From Rotaria socialis (lineage: Eukaryota; Rotifera; Eurotatoria; Philodinida; Philodinidae), in the NCBI GenBank assembly GCA_905331475.1, contig CAJNYU010001081.1, forward strand, positions 124,001-188,000: a stretch of 64,000 nt of DNA, in the 5' to 3' direction. Within the stretch, counting starts at the first letter, position 1, and each line of letters begins with the position of its first letter. Under the pieces are notes generated by a model. It was not told where the DNA came from. It saw only the letters and a program-made list of their open reading frames with translations, and did no database searches. This document shows, piece by piece, positions 47,293-60,519 of this stretch. Both the position numbers and the translations under genes were made by a program.

Positions 47293-50200
47293 TTAAACCC
47301 AAGAATCAGGGGATGCGGAAGCATGTTCAAGTTGATTCCAAGTTACTGGTTGAACTTGTTGTGGCCGGCTTTTATGAACAGTTGCATATAAGTCAGCATG
47401 TGGATCGTAATGAGGTGATGTTGTCTAAAAGACAAAAATAATAATTTAAATTCATCTATTCGACTAAAAATACGTATAGTTAGAATTATACAAAAATATC
47501 AAAGACCACAATCGCGAGCGATAGCAGTTTGAGTTTCATTCCTTCAAATCTCGATATAAGCTGAAGCATCGTAATTAGAGAATCGACCAACAGATGTTAG
47601 TTTTAACATATTATGGAGAGTTAGACTATTGAGTGCCGCCTATCATCTTAGTTTTGAATACCGTCAAATACATTTTATAATTTTTCTTCGTTCGCATATA
47701 AAACCTTGAGGAAAAGTTTGGTTTACTTACTCCATTTCCGTATGTTCTTGATAAATTATCTGCGCTTTGATTTAATTTTTGCATTCGATATTCTTCACTT
47801 CCTGAAATATGAAACCTTCCTATTTGTCTATATCAAATTATCTATTCATTTTCTTACTTTGTGGACGAGTAATTTGTTTTCCATTATTTGTAAAATGTGT
47901 TGGCTGACCCATATCACCTCTTGGTCTATGTAGTGTTGATTGTGGACTTGATGTTAATGATTTTGAATTAACAGAACGATGATTAACAAAATCATTTTCT
48001 TTGTAACCATTTTGTTTATAAAAATCATGTAGCGATTTATGTTTATACATTGTATTAAGCACATGTGCAGTATATTTAACAACTTTTGAATTATAAGTAT
48101 TAGGTTTAACATTCATTATGCCTTTCATTTTTATGAAACCACGTTCTTGAAATAGAATCTTAGCATTTACATCACTATTTCGAATGATTTCATTCAGTGC
48201 AGCAAGTACCGATGCAATTGTTTCATCCGAATGACGACGTCGAGTGGTTGTTTGTTCTGGTGGTTCAGGTAGAATAGCGACAAGTTCTTTTATAGCCCAT
48301 CCACCGAGAACTTCGCAATTTTTCGGATCAATCGCTAAATTACGTAACGCAATAGCCGATGCATTGACAACAGAATCGCATTCATCAACACGTAATAAAT
48401 CAACTAATTCAGCAAGGCCTCGTGCTCGACGTACTTCACCACGTAAATCAATCGATGGTTTCCAGTAACAAGCAGCTAGATAATAGAAGAAGAAAATAAA
48501 ACAATTTAATTTGCATTCAGGAACAATTACAAGTTTCATACTTAGATTTTGAATACACCCGGCTGTTGCTTCAAGTGTATCCGGATTACTACTATGCCGT
48601 AAAAGATGTACATATGTAACAATAACATCAGGTTGCCAAAGCATTTCAACGGGTCGACCTTGTCGTGGTGGCACAACAGCATAAATGTTATTGCCTGTTG
48701 GTTCCGAAATTTGTTTCGTTTTCTTTTGTTTTGAACTCATACAACTTATTTTATTCTTGTCATTCGATGGTATTGGTATCGTCGTGTACGTTGACGTTGC
48801 ATTCATATTTGTTGGATAATTTCGATCATAATCACGATCAATCACTTCTTGTAATTTATATGATAGATTACGTAATATACACATGCAATTTTCAATAGAT
48901 TTATTATCGATTTCATTTAAAGATTGAAGACTTGAATTAACGGCATGAAGAAGCGAAGGAATAAAGCCTTCGCATTCACGCATTTTACGACGACCTTCAT
49001 AATCAGCTGATGAACAGTTACTAAATTAATACAAAAAAAAAAACATTTTCATTCATAAAAAGCTAAGAAAAGACTCATATGGGTAGATCAATTTAAATAA
49101 GCTATCAAAAGTGTGAACTTCCCGTAACACTATTTCAAGCCTATATCGTGACTAACTAACTTTATATATACGGTGAAATAAGACATACTAATTCTGCTTA
49201 AGTCGAATGACATAATCCTTCCTAGATATTATCCTAGATTTAGAACACTCCGTCCTTGTTATATTATCTTAGCAAAAAGCTGGATTACACAAATATGTCT
49301 ATTCTTGTCTTCGTAATAGAATTTTCTTAAACAAACTTAATTACCGCAATATTCCAGTTGTATTTTTAAATACTGGCGGAAATTTTCCTTGTGGATTTAA
49401 ACGCCTATTTATATCAGCATCCCATCCCGAAAATGGTATAATTATATTTTTAACAAGTACATTTAATCCTTCGTCGAGTATTTGTCCTTTTAAATGTACT
49501 GACGATGATCCATTCCAAAGAACAGCTGTAACAGCCTCGCGAACATCTTCATATTGTGTACGACGTAGAAGATGAATTAGAGCCGGAATACCACCGCGAT
49601 TTTTTAATTCAATCTAAATTAGAAAAAAATTTATAATTAAATTTTTATTTTATTTTTGAAGTTGATTTTTGTCTTCACTTTATTTTCATCATTTCGTTTT
49701 CCATAACATAAATTTCTTAAGGCACCGCATGCATTTTTTTGTATTTCAACTTTGTCATGATTTAACAGAGCAACTAGATAGGTTATACCATTTAATGAGC
49801 GTGTTTTCGATTTTATATTATCATCGTTATAACATAAATGTTGTAAATAAGCAGCAGCATTCTCTTTAATAACATCATTTTTATGAGTCAAATATTCAAT
49901 AACTTCTTCTAAATCAGGATCACGCCAATGTTGTTCTAAGAAATGAAATTAATTTATCAAAAGAATTCAATTCAACATGAAAAAGATATCATTTAAAGCA
50001 AACCAAAGCAGGAAATAAAACATATCGAATGAATTGAAAAAATATGATCACTAATCGATCGATTAGAAATTCACTGATCTTTATGATTGATTGTTAATAT
50101 ATGTCGGAAGCTGCCTTTTAAAACAAGGTTCTATGTTAATAGATTTGTTTGCCCAGTACGATATTTACATAATAGGCGATGTTGTAATCATATTTTATTC

Positions 50201-51184
50201 ACTCGATATATCCATGTATACATTGGCCTACCTCGAAATTCTGTATCAATCGACGGCGATCGTCTTCTAGATGAGTAATCATCTTCATTCAAACCATATG
50301 GCGCATACACAGACTTAAATGTTCCATATTCTTCACCATAACCAGGGGGAGCTGAAAATAATTTATTCGGGAATGCGTATGCAAACAATGCAAAGACATG
50401 ACAATAGACAAAAAACGCAGAAAAAAACGTTTTAGTGATTTATTACCTTGACCAATACTATCGGGTGAATGACGTCCAGCTGTTGGCATAAGTACACGAC
50501 TAACTGGATCAGATCGGCCAGGCCCTAAACCTTCATATGGATTTTCGACATCAAGATCGGGTTCATCAACTAAATTTGGATCATTTGGATCATAGCCCAT
50601 GATTTTTTCATCGGTACTAACTAAATTTTCTTTTTTTTTGTTAAAGATTTTTTATTACGAAAATATTTACTTTTGTTATTCTCTGGTTCATTATAGCTGT
50701 TGCCATTTAAATGTTGTGGAACAATTATTTGTCGATTGGAATAAGGATCTTGGTTTTTATCATTAATATCAAAGTATTTCATACCATTACTTAATAATTT
50801 TGCTTCAGTATCATATTGAGAATAGAATGAATTAGGTGAAAATTCACCATCTATATCATGTTTTAATCCCGATTGATTATAGTGTTCAATTAGCAATTGA
50901 TATTTTGGATCATCTTTTTGAATAATTTCACCAGTTATTGGATCAATAAGATGTCGATGGACGCGTGTAATTTTTTCAACTTTCGTCACTTTAGATACTT
51001 GTTGAGATTCTTCTTTCTTACGTACAACTTTTGTTCCATCGGGTGTTGTTTCTTCTTCAACTGTTGTTATGACTTTAACGGTATTCGTTTGAGGACTTTC
51101 ATTATTATCACCATCGGTTGTATATGAATATGAATAAACTAGACGTTCACGTTGTGAATCATCGATTTTTGTTTCGCCGGGCAT
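47293..51184 (-). CDS. CTNND: p120/delta-catenin family armadillo protein, 9 coding exons
   Basis: 877 aa. Exons from 5': 50671-51184, 50447-50620, 50232-50351, 49679-49935, 49345-49613, 48542-49020, 47858-48475, 47731-47801, 47293-47424; total 2634 nt, phases match. An in-frame TAA lies just above the ATG, in an exon that follows an acceptor (ATTATTTTAG), so there is a 5'-UTR intron. Residues 1-269 are polar, with KVITTVEEETTPDGTKVVRK and, later, Tyr/Pro-rich stretches. Armadillo repeats run from about 270 to 760: KENAAAYLQHLCYNDD, IQKNACGALRNLCYG, EAVTAVLWNGSS, ASAIALRNLAID, and the delta-catenin-type insert around LRNLSYKLQEVIDRDYDRNY. The protein ends in DSWV, the class-I PDZ ligand shared by delta-catenin, ARVCF and p0071. 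It binds the juxtamembrane part of classical cadherins at adherens junctions and acts on Rho GTPases. Confidence 0.95.
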
Positions 51185-54100
51185 AGTAGTAGATTTTCTC
51201 AATGGTTACTTATAACTAAAATAATATTGTCAATGGTATATAAGAGAAAATTTAATTAATATCTGTAATGTGAGACGAAAGATTGATTATTAATCGATTG
51301 TGTCGTGCCCAACAAAGAGAAATGAAGGTCGAGTTAAACAGAAAGACTTGCGTAATGCGTACAAGTTAAATACAAGAATGATCTTTTATCAATGTAAGCT
51401 GAAGAGAATTGACATCAAGAAGCCAAAAAAACGTCGATAATGATAGGTTTACATCAAAGTCAATGATCACGAAACAAGTAGAGTAGAAATTCCTTGAGGA
51501 GACATGACATGTAAATTTATCAAAAAAAAAAAAGGAAAAAATTCCTTTCTTTTTCTTTCTTGTTCATATAGTAGTAATTCTTTAACTTTGCTCAAGGCAT
51601 GCAAATATATATATGAGAAAAATGTCCGTAACTTTTGACATTTATTATACGTACACTCATTTATAGTCCTGTAAACTAAACAGAAATCTGCGGTTTTCTA
51701 TAACACTGCATTTAATGAATAGACTCACTGATTTTCTCGGTTCAATTAAATCTTAACATGCACTTCAATGAATAAAAAGGAGTAAAACGAAACGAAGTGA
51801 AAGTGTGACGAGTACACTTGTTTATGCTTGCTTTGAAGCGAACGTACAAAAGAAGAGCTTTGAATGAACAAATTTATCCAAGCAAAAAAAGAAACAACAA
51901 AGGCAGTCGCTTACCAATGCAATTTATGTTCTACTCACCATCGTTACACCAAATATTTTTATATCGAGCTAGTATGTACGTCTTACTTCTTCTGTCTTAT
52001 TTGATTCATCTTTTATTCATGCGCATCTCATAGAGAATAGTATGATATATTAAGACTAGAAATCAGCAATAGCGATAACTCTCGACCTCATACATACATG
52101 AAGTGCACGAGTCATACATATATACAGTGACCGACAATAAATATGTGTTCACCATATGAGAAATAGAACGAGAAATGTAATTTGTTGTCTAGCTGTTCGG
52201 AGAAGAAAAACAGGACAGACAACAGCAGTGTTGAACAGGCTTCTAATTCAATATCAATCTAATTTTTTTATGTTTTCTGGCATAAATCCAAAGAACAGAA
52301 AAAAAATAGAAAAGAAAAACAAATTCTATTTACGTTCCAGTTTATCACGAAACAAAAAAAGAATTCTTCAACAAAGGAATATCCTACCTGATTTTTTGAA
52401 CAATGACTAATAAAAATATGTGAGCACATGAATGGGTAATATGATAAATAGGTTACTGCAGATCTCAAATAAAGCAACAAGAATTTTTAATCAACCGCTA
52501 TAGTCAACGTATAGCAGAAATAAGAGAACAGACAAATGTCTATCGTGCAAAAGAAAAGAAAATGAACATTTAGCGACATCATTATGTTGAACGCAGCAGC
52601 CATAAACAATTACATGAAACCTCAATAATGGATCAATCGTTCAACCAATAGGAAATAAATAATGATTTATTTACTTTTTATCCCTCCTTCTTTTATCTAT
52701 CGTAATGAATTTTCATTGTTATTGTTACCAAATAAATCTATTTAGAGACTAAACATATAGAATAAAAATATCGATTACTGTAAGTTTATTTCTTATGTGG
52801 AATATTTATCTATTTCATAATTTATAGAATAAAAGAATTGAAATAAAAGGCTATTCACTTTTTTGTAATAAAAAGAATGTTTATCGAATCGATGTATTTA
52901 TAGGCATCTGAGAAGACTCTGATAGAACCATCCATGAATCATTTCATGCATTATGCTTAGCAATAAGCACCAAAAGAAAATTAAATTTACATCAGTTATT
53001 GCTTTCAATATCATCACGATAATTTGATTTATCGTCTACAGTATCAAAATTAAACATAGAACCGTATAATGTCCTGCAGAAAAATACCCATTTTTTTACA
53101 TTATGATATTTTTATTAGTAAGTTATTTTTAATTATTCTTTTACGCAACAATCGATGGTAACAATTCGAATCTACATCAAAACTAAAATCATTAAAAACA
53201 GACATTGACGTTCAATCGTAAAGAATTTCTCATAAATGTACAACTCTCAGTCGAAATTACTAAGTCTTCATAATCATCTATCAAGACTATGTTCTTACGT
53301 ATTTTGAAAGCAGGGTTTCACATAAAACAAAATTTCAGTATTACAAATAATCGATTATTAGTTAATATTACTTTTGATTTCGGTTGAGACGATATTTTAT
53401 AGATAAAGCCGACTTATCTTTTTTATTTTAAGTACAAAACCTCGATAGAAAAGAAACTATCCCAGTGCACTCACTTGCACTGATTGATCGAGAAAAATGT
53501 TATTTCTTATTGATCCGAAGTACTTTTCTATGCTGGTGAAATTAGTATGAAGCATTTACATTGAATACAGATTATAGAAAACACTAGATAGTAATATTTC
53601 GTTAATATTTTCATTTGCAAGTGCTATATAATTGTAACAGAAAAAAATTGCAGTCACAAAATATTTCAGTTTGATATTTTTGTCGACAATTGCCCGAATA
53701 TTTTCTACTATTGATTCACATAATGCTACTCGAAACAAATTCTTTTTTTTCTCGCTTGGCCCGCCGTTCGCGTTTTTTCTTTTTCTATTTGTCAGCTCTC
53801 ATTCGTCAGCCATCTCTGTTGACGACCGCCGGGAAGGCGTCGAGATGGAGAGAAAAAAACTAACTACGGCGTCGTTTTTTTCTGCGCTCGTCGAGAATGA
53901 TAAAATGCTTCTCCATCCTCTGTCCTCTCATTTTTCTGCATACGTCGAATAGAGTAAGTAAGAAAAAGAAGAGGAATGCGAAGGCAAAGTACACAACATT
54001 TCTTATTTCATTGCAGCTTGTCATAAAACAATTCTTTTTATTTCAGACAAAAACAACCAACTTCTTCATTCATATCTGTCATTTTTCTCATTTTCTTTTT

Positions 54101-57042
54101 TCTCCTTCATTCATTTCAATACGGTATATTTGGCAGTTGAATATTCACGTACACAGACGTCGAAACATATCATATACATACAATTGTTTAGTGTATATAT
54201 CAAGATATTGCCTTTGATAAAATAAATATTGATTCATTCTAAACCAGAACATACGGATTTGTCATTATATCAAACAGCAAGAATAACCATCGTCATCATC
54301 TTAAAACGGTAATTAATTGTAAAAAAATTGTTTTCTTATTTTCAACTATACATATTGGATATTTAAAAGTTTGAAGTCAGATCGATTTCATAATATGCAT
54401 TTTCTTTCTCTCTATATATATATATATATGTATATACATGTTTTCATATACTAAACGAAATTCTATTCATAAATCTATTTCTTTTATGTCTATTACACAA
54501 AAAAACACACACGTCAGTTCATTGGTCTGCTTGATAAAATATGCCCTATACAAAGTGTTCCTAACTGACTACAGACATGCAATATGTGACTTACTTTCAA
54601 ACCAATGAAGTTCGATCATATTCACACATACACAAAAAAAACAGAAATACGCTTATAGGTTCACATTAGATTCTCTGAATGGAGAACGGAACTGTATACA
54701 TATATGATAGAACCAAGCATAACACGACTTGTTGAATTGATGATATTATAGTGCGCAGTCTTTCTCTTTCTCAAATGACTACATTTCCTAGTTTCTTTTC
54801 ATTACAAATTATTTTTGAACGCCATTGATCGATGAATATAAAATATGGCGTTCTTCTTACTGGAGTTGATCTATCACAATCAATGATATGTGAACAAATA
54901 GATTTTATTAGCATGACAATTTGAACAAGTTTCACAACAACTATTCATCGATGCCGTCGACTACGACAAGCTTTTCAAAATGAAGTAGGATGAACCTGGC
55001 AATAAATAAATTTGAAAGTTAAGCATTGAGTAAAACAAAGCTACGAATTTTGTGTTAGAATCATCTAAAGAACTAAGAAGGCAACTATCCCTATTTAAGA
55101 CGAGTATCCACTGATCAACTAAAATCAATATTTATTGTCGACAAAGCTTTACTTATATCAATATTTACTCTTGACAAGCATCAGAATTTTTCATACATAT
55201 ATAATTAGAATTATCATCAGGATATAAGTATGAATGGTCGAACGCAAGTTATAGATCACTAATTTTCATGTAGACAATGAGCTCTTTTTCGTATCGGACG
55301 ACACTCAAAAAAAAAACGCACACACCCATTTTTGCCATTTGAACAAGTTATGGTGCTGATTATTATCAGATGCGTATTATGGCCTGTATTTATATGATCG
55401 ATAGTCATAGACTTCTTACGAAGTGGCTTCTTGAGTCGTCTCTTTTTTTCCTCTGATGCATTTTAATGTATATGCATTAGACCAGTGTATATAAATATGA
55501 TAGGAGAAAGCATAATTGAAAGGCTGTTCTTGAAGTGGAAAATATTCAATTATTATCGCATACACAATACAAACATTCTAGATTCTCATATATATTTATA
55601 TATCAGTACTATGAGTAACAATTCGATAACGAAGGAATTTTATGTTTAGTTTAGTTTTAATGTCAAAAAGAAATTTTTTTTGTCTCATGTGGCAATCCGA
55701 TGCGGCTATTTTCTTATGTATAAGACTTGAGATTTGGGTGTTAACATCAATTATAATTGATCCGAACTATGACTTCCGTGTTCGACAAGAACTAAATTTA
55801 TAAACGTAATTTGGAGTAGCCATGATCAAATTCTATTTATCGGATTAACATTTTCATTCATTTATGCACGTATTCTCGTGAGAATAGTACATATTTGTTA
55901 AAAACACATGAGAAAATTAGATGACGCTACGTGGGTTGATTTAAAATGCATCTCATCATGGACTTTTCTTGATTGAATTCTCGTATGAAAAACAACGATT
56001 TCGGATATAGTAGTTGATTATATTTATCTATTGTCTAGCAGACATTATTTAAGATAAGTGATCATTTAACTGATTTTAAGTGTGAAATATCAATTAAATT
56101 TTTTTTATATCGATGTATTGGCAACGCGTAAAGAGTTTCGCGAAAAACGATACTAATGGATATTTAAGTTCTCCTTGGAAATAAAACATACATATGCCAA
56201 TTGATCTCTTCAGGAATGTCCAGACTAATGCAGTTAGCATCATAGTGAATTATTTAGTCTTTGTCGAACATAAGAATATCTCTCCATGACACATGTGATG
56301 ATAACACTTAAGTATTAAATTCATTCAAAATATCGATGGCTTAAGGCATTAGCTTGTTATGAACGTCTGCAGATTTCCCATTCTGGTTTCTACTTGAGTT
56401 GGCATCAATATTCGCATAATAGATTTATCTGATCCTAACTGGTATAATTTATCTTACAGGGATAATGATCATTAATTGAATCAGCTTTTCCCTGGCTCAA
56501 AAATATTATTAGAAACAAAAAAAAATTGTAATTAGTCTTTTCGAAAAACATTTTCTTATCGAACGATCTACAAAAGAAAAGAAGATTGTATTTCAAAATA
56601 TTTCATATCTGTAGTGAAGATATTATATTATGTTATCGATTATTTAAATAGGTCAAGGTTGTTGAGTCTAAAAATAGATTCATTATTAGTTCTTTAATAA
56701 ATGTAAATGGCAAAAAAAATTAACCACCAATAGGAGTATATAAAAGTTTATCTTAAATATAATCGTATGAGATTAAGGTTCTTTTGGGTTTTATATTTTG
56801 AGAAAATTAATTTTTTCAATCACAGATGATTATCATTACCGATATGGTTACAATGTTATACGCAGGAAGAAAATTACCATTTCAAATATAGTCTTTGCAT
56901 ATTATGAATTTTGTTTAATTATGAATAAAAAATTATTGATTCTCTTTTCTGAAAATTTTTCTTGCGTACTAAATTGATTTATTTTAATTCTGTTTCAGTA
57001 TATATTTGACATAAATTTTAAGAAAAGAATTTAATTATTCGT
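51185..57042. other. 5.9-kb region without supported CDS; promoters and probable RBM12 5'-UTR intron
   Basis: No domain-bearing ORF seen on either strand. At 53750-53880 the sequence turns GC-rich (CCGCCGTTCGCG, GACCGCCGGGAAGGCGTC), followed by a strong donor ATAGA/GTAAGTAAG at 53953/53954. A strong acceptor TAATTCTGTTTCAG ends at 56998, 44 bp ahead of the RBM12 ATG. These may frame a 3.0-kb 5'-UTR intron. (TA)n-rich stretches occur near 54415-54430. Confidence 0.5.
53670..53953 (+). promoter_or_regulatory. Candidate promoter and non-coding first exon of RBM12
   Basis: A local GC-rich patch in AT-rich DNA, with a consensus donor at its right edge (ATAGA/GTAAGTAAG). It is inferred to be spliced to 56999, just ahead of the RBM12 start. 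A 93-codon ORF runs through it but has no protein-like features apart from a Phe-rich stretch. Confidence 0.35.
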
Positions 57043-60000
57043 ATGTCTGTCATTATACGGTTGGAAAACCTCCCTTGGGAGGCACGTTCACTCGACATTC
57101 GTCGATTTTTTCAAGGACTACAAATACCAGATGGTACGAATTAAATTTTCAGAAGATTCCAAGGCTTTAAATTTTTCCTTCATAGGTGGTGTTCATATTG
57201 TTGGAGGCGATCGAGGCGATGCATTCATTGCCTTTCATACGGATGATGATGCTCGTCAAGCGATGCAAAAAGATGGTGGTTTAATTAGTACCCAACCGGT
57301 TAAACTGTTTCTAAGCTCAAAAATTGAAATGCAAAATGTCATAGCAGCTGCACGAAGTAAACCACCAGCAGCAACATCTCAAAATCAACAAGCACAATCA
57401 GCAAATGTATCACAACAAAAACGTTCTGATCCTCTATCTCAACAATTCACTCATGATATTGATGAAAACCAACATCAGCATCAACAACATCAACAACAAC
57501 AACAGCAACCACAACCAACAGCTGCACAAGCCAATGATCCGATGGCATCATTTCTTGATGTTGTAAAAAATATTCAACAACAGCAACAACAACAACAGCA
57601 GCAGCAGCAACAACAACAACAAAAGACAAATGCTGCAGCAACAGCATTACCAACATCTGCTGCAGCAGCATCAACGGCAACACCTACTTCATCTGGTCTT
57701 GCACCAGCTAATCTTGTTCTACAACTTTTACAATCGAATCTAGGCAATATACCGCCTAACGTACTTGCACAAGTTCAAGGGCAACTCGCTGGACAAGGTA
57801 TAAATCTCATATTTCTATCTCATTAAAATAAAACATTCGATCTTCTTACAGGCTTAGCAACACAACCTAATCAAGTTCTTCAACAATTAGCTGCTCTACA
57901 AGCTGCATCTCAACAACAAGCTGCGTCTCTTCAAGCTGGTACTAGTCATTCACCTATTTATAATTCTGCTCAAACGAATTCTCTTGTTCATCATGCTCTT
58001 CAGCAACCAGCAATTGCCGATTCTAGTCAAACAGCGAATGCAAATGCATTCGGACAAGGAGCTCCTCCACCATTAAATCTCTTTCCACCAGGTTCAATAC
58101 CACCATCTGCTTTATCAGCTCTTTTCAATGCTTCACAGCAACAATTACCATTTCAATCAGTTAATAATTCGTTACCTTCGAATTTTCCGCTTCCACCTTG
58201 GATTCAACAAAATGCTGGTCAATCTCAAGCGTTTGGTTTACAACAACAACCGCAGCAGCAGCAGCAGCAACGTCCTTTACTTAATCATCCTCAATTACAA
58301 GATGATCAACAATTACGTTTAAGACAACAACAACAACAACAACAACATGAGTTTAATTCTAATCAGTTTCAACAACCCTATTCATCTATGAATGCACGTG
58401 GAGGACCTCAACAAAATCAACAACGATCGAAACTTCGTGAGCCGTATTTACGTGTAAAAAATCTCTCAAGAAAATATTCATATCGAGATGTTAAACTTCT
58501 ATTTGCTGATTATAAATTACGTTTGGAAGATATTAAAATGATTAATGATCAAAATGGTGAACGAACAGGTAAGGAAAATCATCTTCTCGTTTATTGAAGT
58601 TTACGGTTTTGTTTTTCTTATTGCTTAGGTGAATCTGTTGTTCAATTTCGTTCAATAGAAGATGCCGAAGAAGCATTATCACAATTTAATAATGTGTATT
58701 ATGGTGGTGCTAATGTACAGATTGTTCCAGCTAGTGAATACGAATTTGCATCGTCTCTTGATTCATTTATTCCAGCATCAGTTAAAAAACGACAACCCGA
58801 AGGAGGCTATTGTGTAAAAGTCATTGGTAAATAACTGTTGTTTTCTTTTATCTAAGAAATTAATTTCATATTCTCCAAATTTAGGTTTACCAAAGAATTG
58901 GTATAAACGGGATATTCGTCGATTATTTACAGCATCGGAAATTGTGTCCGAACGAGGAATTTATCTAGACAATGATAATGATAGTAATCAAGGTGGTACT
59001 GCTTATATTGAATTTGTTAGCGAAGTTGATCTTGAAAAAGCATTATTTTATCATGATGAACATTATGGTAATCAAAAGAGAAAACTAATTTGTTTAGTAA
59101 AAATTAAATATACTTTTATTATAGGTTCGTCACGACTTGAAATTCAGCCTATAACGAAAAAAGAAATGGAATCAGAAATCGCATCACTTCGTTCAAAAGA
59201 TAATCGTCGAAGAGATTATTATGACGGAGGAGATACAAGATCAAGAGCACGATCGCGATCGCGTATGTTAATTTTTAGTTGACAACTCTTTTTTTTAGTA
59301 ATTCAATTTATTTTAGGTTCTCGATCGCGTTCACCCAAAGATCGGGATACACGTCGATATCCACCACGAGATGAAACAAATGGAGACAATACGGGAGGCT
59401 CATATCCTCGACGACCACGTTACAATGAAGGTAAATACCTTTTAAGCACCATTCTTTTTTGATAACGAGCCAAACAGATTAAACGATTAGACATCAGACC
59501 GATGAGTCATCATCTCTGATAGAATATTAAAAGAGAAAAACAAAGTATAACTTCTTTTTTTAACTATTCTTACTTGATTGATCTATTTAGAATTGCCACC
59601 TACGATAACTTGTCTTCGCCTACGTAATATTCCATATGCCACACGGGATCATGATGTTAAAACATTTTTTACTGGTGTTGAAATAGCTGCAGATGGTATT
59701 CTATTTAAATATGATAAAACAGGTCGACCTGCTGGTGAATGTTATGTACGTTTTGGTTCCAGTAATGATTGTCGAAAAGCTTATGAAAAAAATCGTTCAC
59801 AATTCGGTGGAAGAATATTAGAATTACGACCATTGTCATTATGGGAATTTCAAGCAGCTACATCACAAGAACGTGATGAAACAGGTGCCACATTTTCAAC
59901 TAATGGTGGTTTAGGTAGAAGAGAACCGTTCGGTGGCAACAGTGGTGGTGGTGGCGGCGGCGGCGGTGGTGGTGGTGGTGGTGGTGGTGGTGGACAAATG

Positions 60001-60519
60001 TATCACGGAGGACCATTAGGTGAAAAACGAAAATTTCCCTATGATCGTAATGATGATAATGGTAATGGTGATGATAAATCTCCGCCAGATCAACAACGAT
60101 TCGATCGACGAAAAGGTGATTCATCAAGTCCACGTGGTGGTGATGGTGATAAGTCGCCGTCGAATATGATGGGAAATTCATCCATGGATGATCAAAATGG
60201 ACGCAAAATGATGCGAAATAATAATTCATCGTTGATACAAAAACAATTAACACAACTACCACCGGGTTACGATCAATATCGTGGACAAGTTTTGTTAATG
60301 TCAAATGTTCATTTTCGTGCAACACGTGAGGAAATTTTACAATTTCTACGCTCATTTCATCCAATTGAAGATACACTAAAAATTCATCGAGATAGTTCCG
60401 GACGACCAACAGGCCATGCTGTTGTAGCTTTAACGAATGCTGAAGATGTACCACAAGCACTCAAAGAACTTAATAATTCATTTTTTCTTCTAAGAAAAAT
60501 ATCCGTTTGTGTTGTTTAA
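57043..60519 (+). CDS. RBM12: RBM12 (SWAN)-like RNA-binding protein with five RRMs, 8 coding exons
   Basis: 993 aa. Exons: 57043-57133, 57186-57797, 57852-58568, 58629-58826, 58885-59067, 59125-59262, 59317-59430, 59591-60519; total 2982 nt, every intron phase 1. RRM1 at 1-80 (MSVIIRLENLPWEARSLDIR, GGVHIVGGDRGDAFIAF) matches the N-terminal RRM of RBM12. Then a Gln/Ala/Pro-rich region with a polyglutamine run near 160-175; RRM2 about 430-510; RRM3 about 533-615; an RS-like patch (RSRARSRSR); RRM4 about 690-775 (ITCLRLRNIPYATRDHDVKT); a glycine run near 803-818; and RRM5 about 915-993, the end of the protein (QVLLMSNVHFRATREEIL). The quasi-RRM types recall hnRNP F/H. Likely nuclear, in RNA processing. 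The low-complexity linkers differ from vertebrate RBM12, where they are proline-rich. Confidence 0.92.
57573..57621 (+). repeat. CAA/CAG polyglutamine tract in RBM12
   Basis: Mixed CAA and CAG codons code an unbroken Gln run of about 16; further Gln-rich stretches lie at about 57471-57510 and 58240-58350. Mixed codons suggest selection for the amino acid or repeat stabilisation. Confidence 0.9.
59941..59995 (+). repeat. GGT/GGC polyglycine tract in RBM12
   Basis: Near-continuous GGT/GGC codons, about 17 Gly with one Ser near the left end, between RRM4 and RRM5. Confidence 0.9.

Noticed and set aside
50621..50670. Read-through of delta-catenin exon 1 (ends in a Lys run)
   Set aside because: It crosses a good donor (AAAA/GTAAAT) and the next exon continues the conserved protein in matching phase.
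57447..57683. Val/Leu-rich minus-strand ORF
   Set aside because: Complement of the RBM12 polyglutamine region.
59900..60460. 186-codon His-rich minus-strand ORF
   Set aside because: It is the complement of the RBM12 Gly/Asp-rich coding exon.
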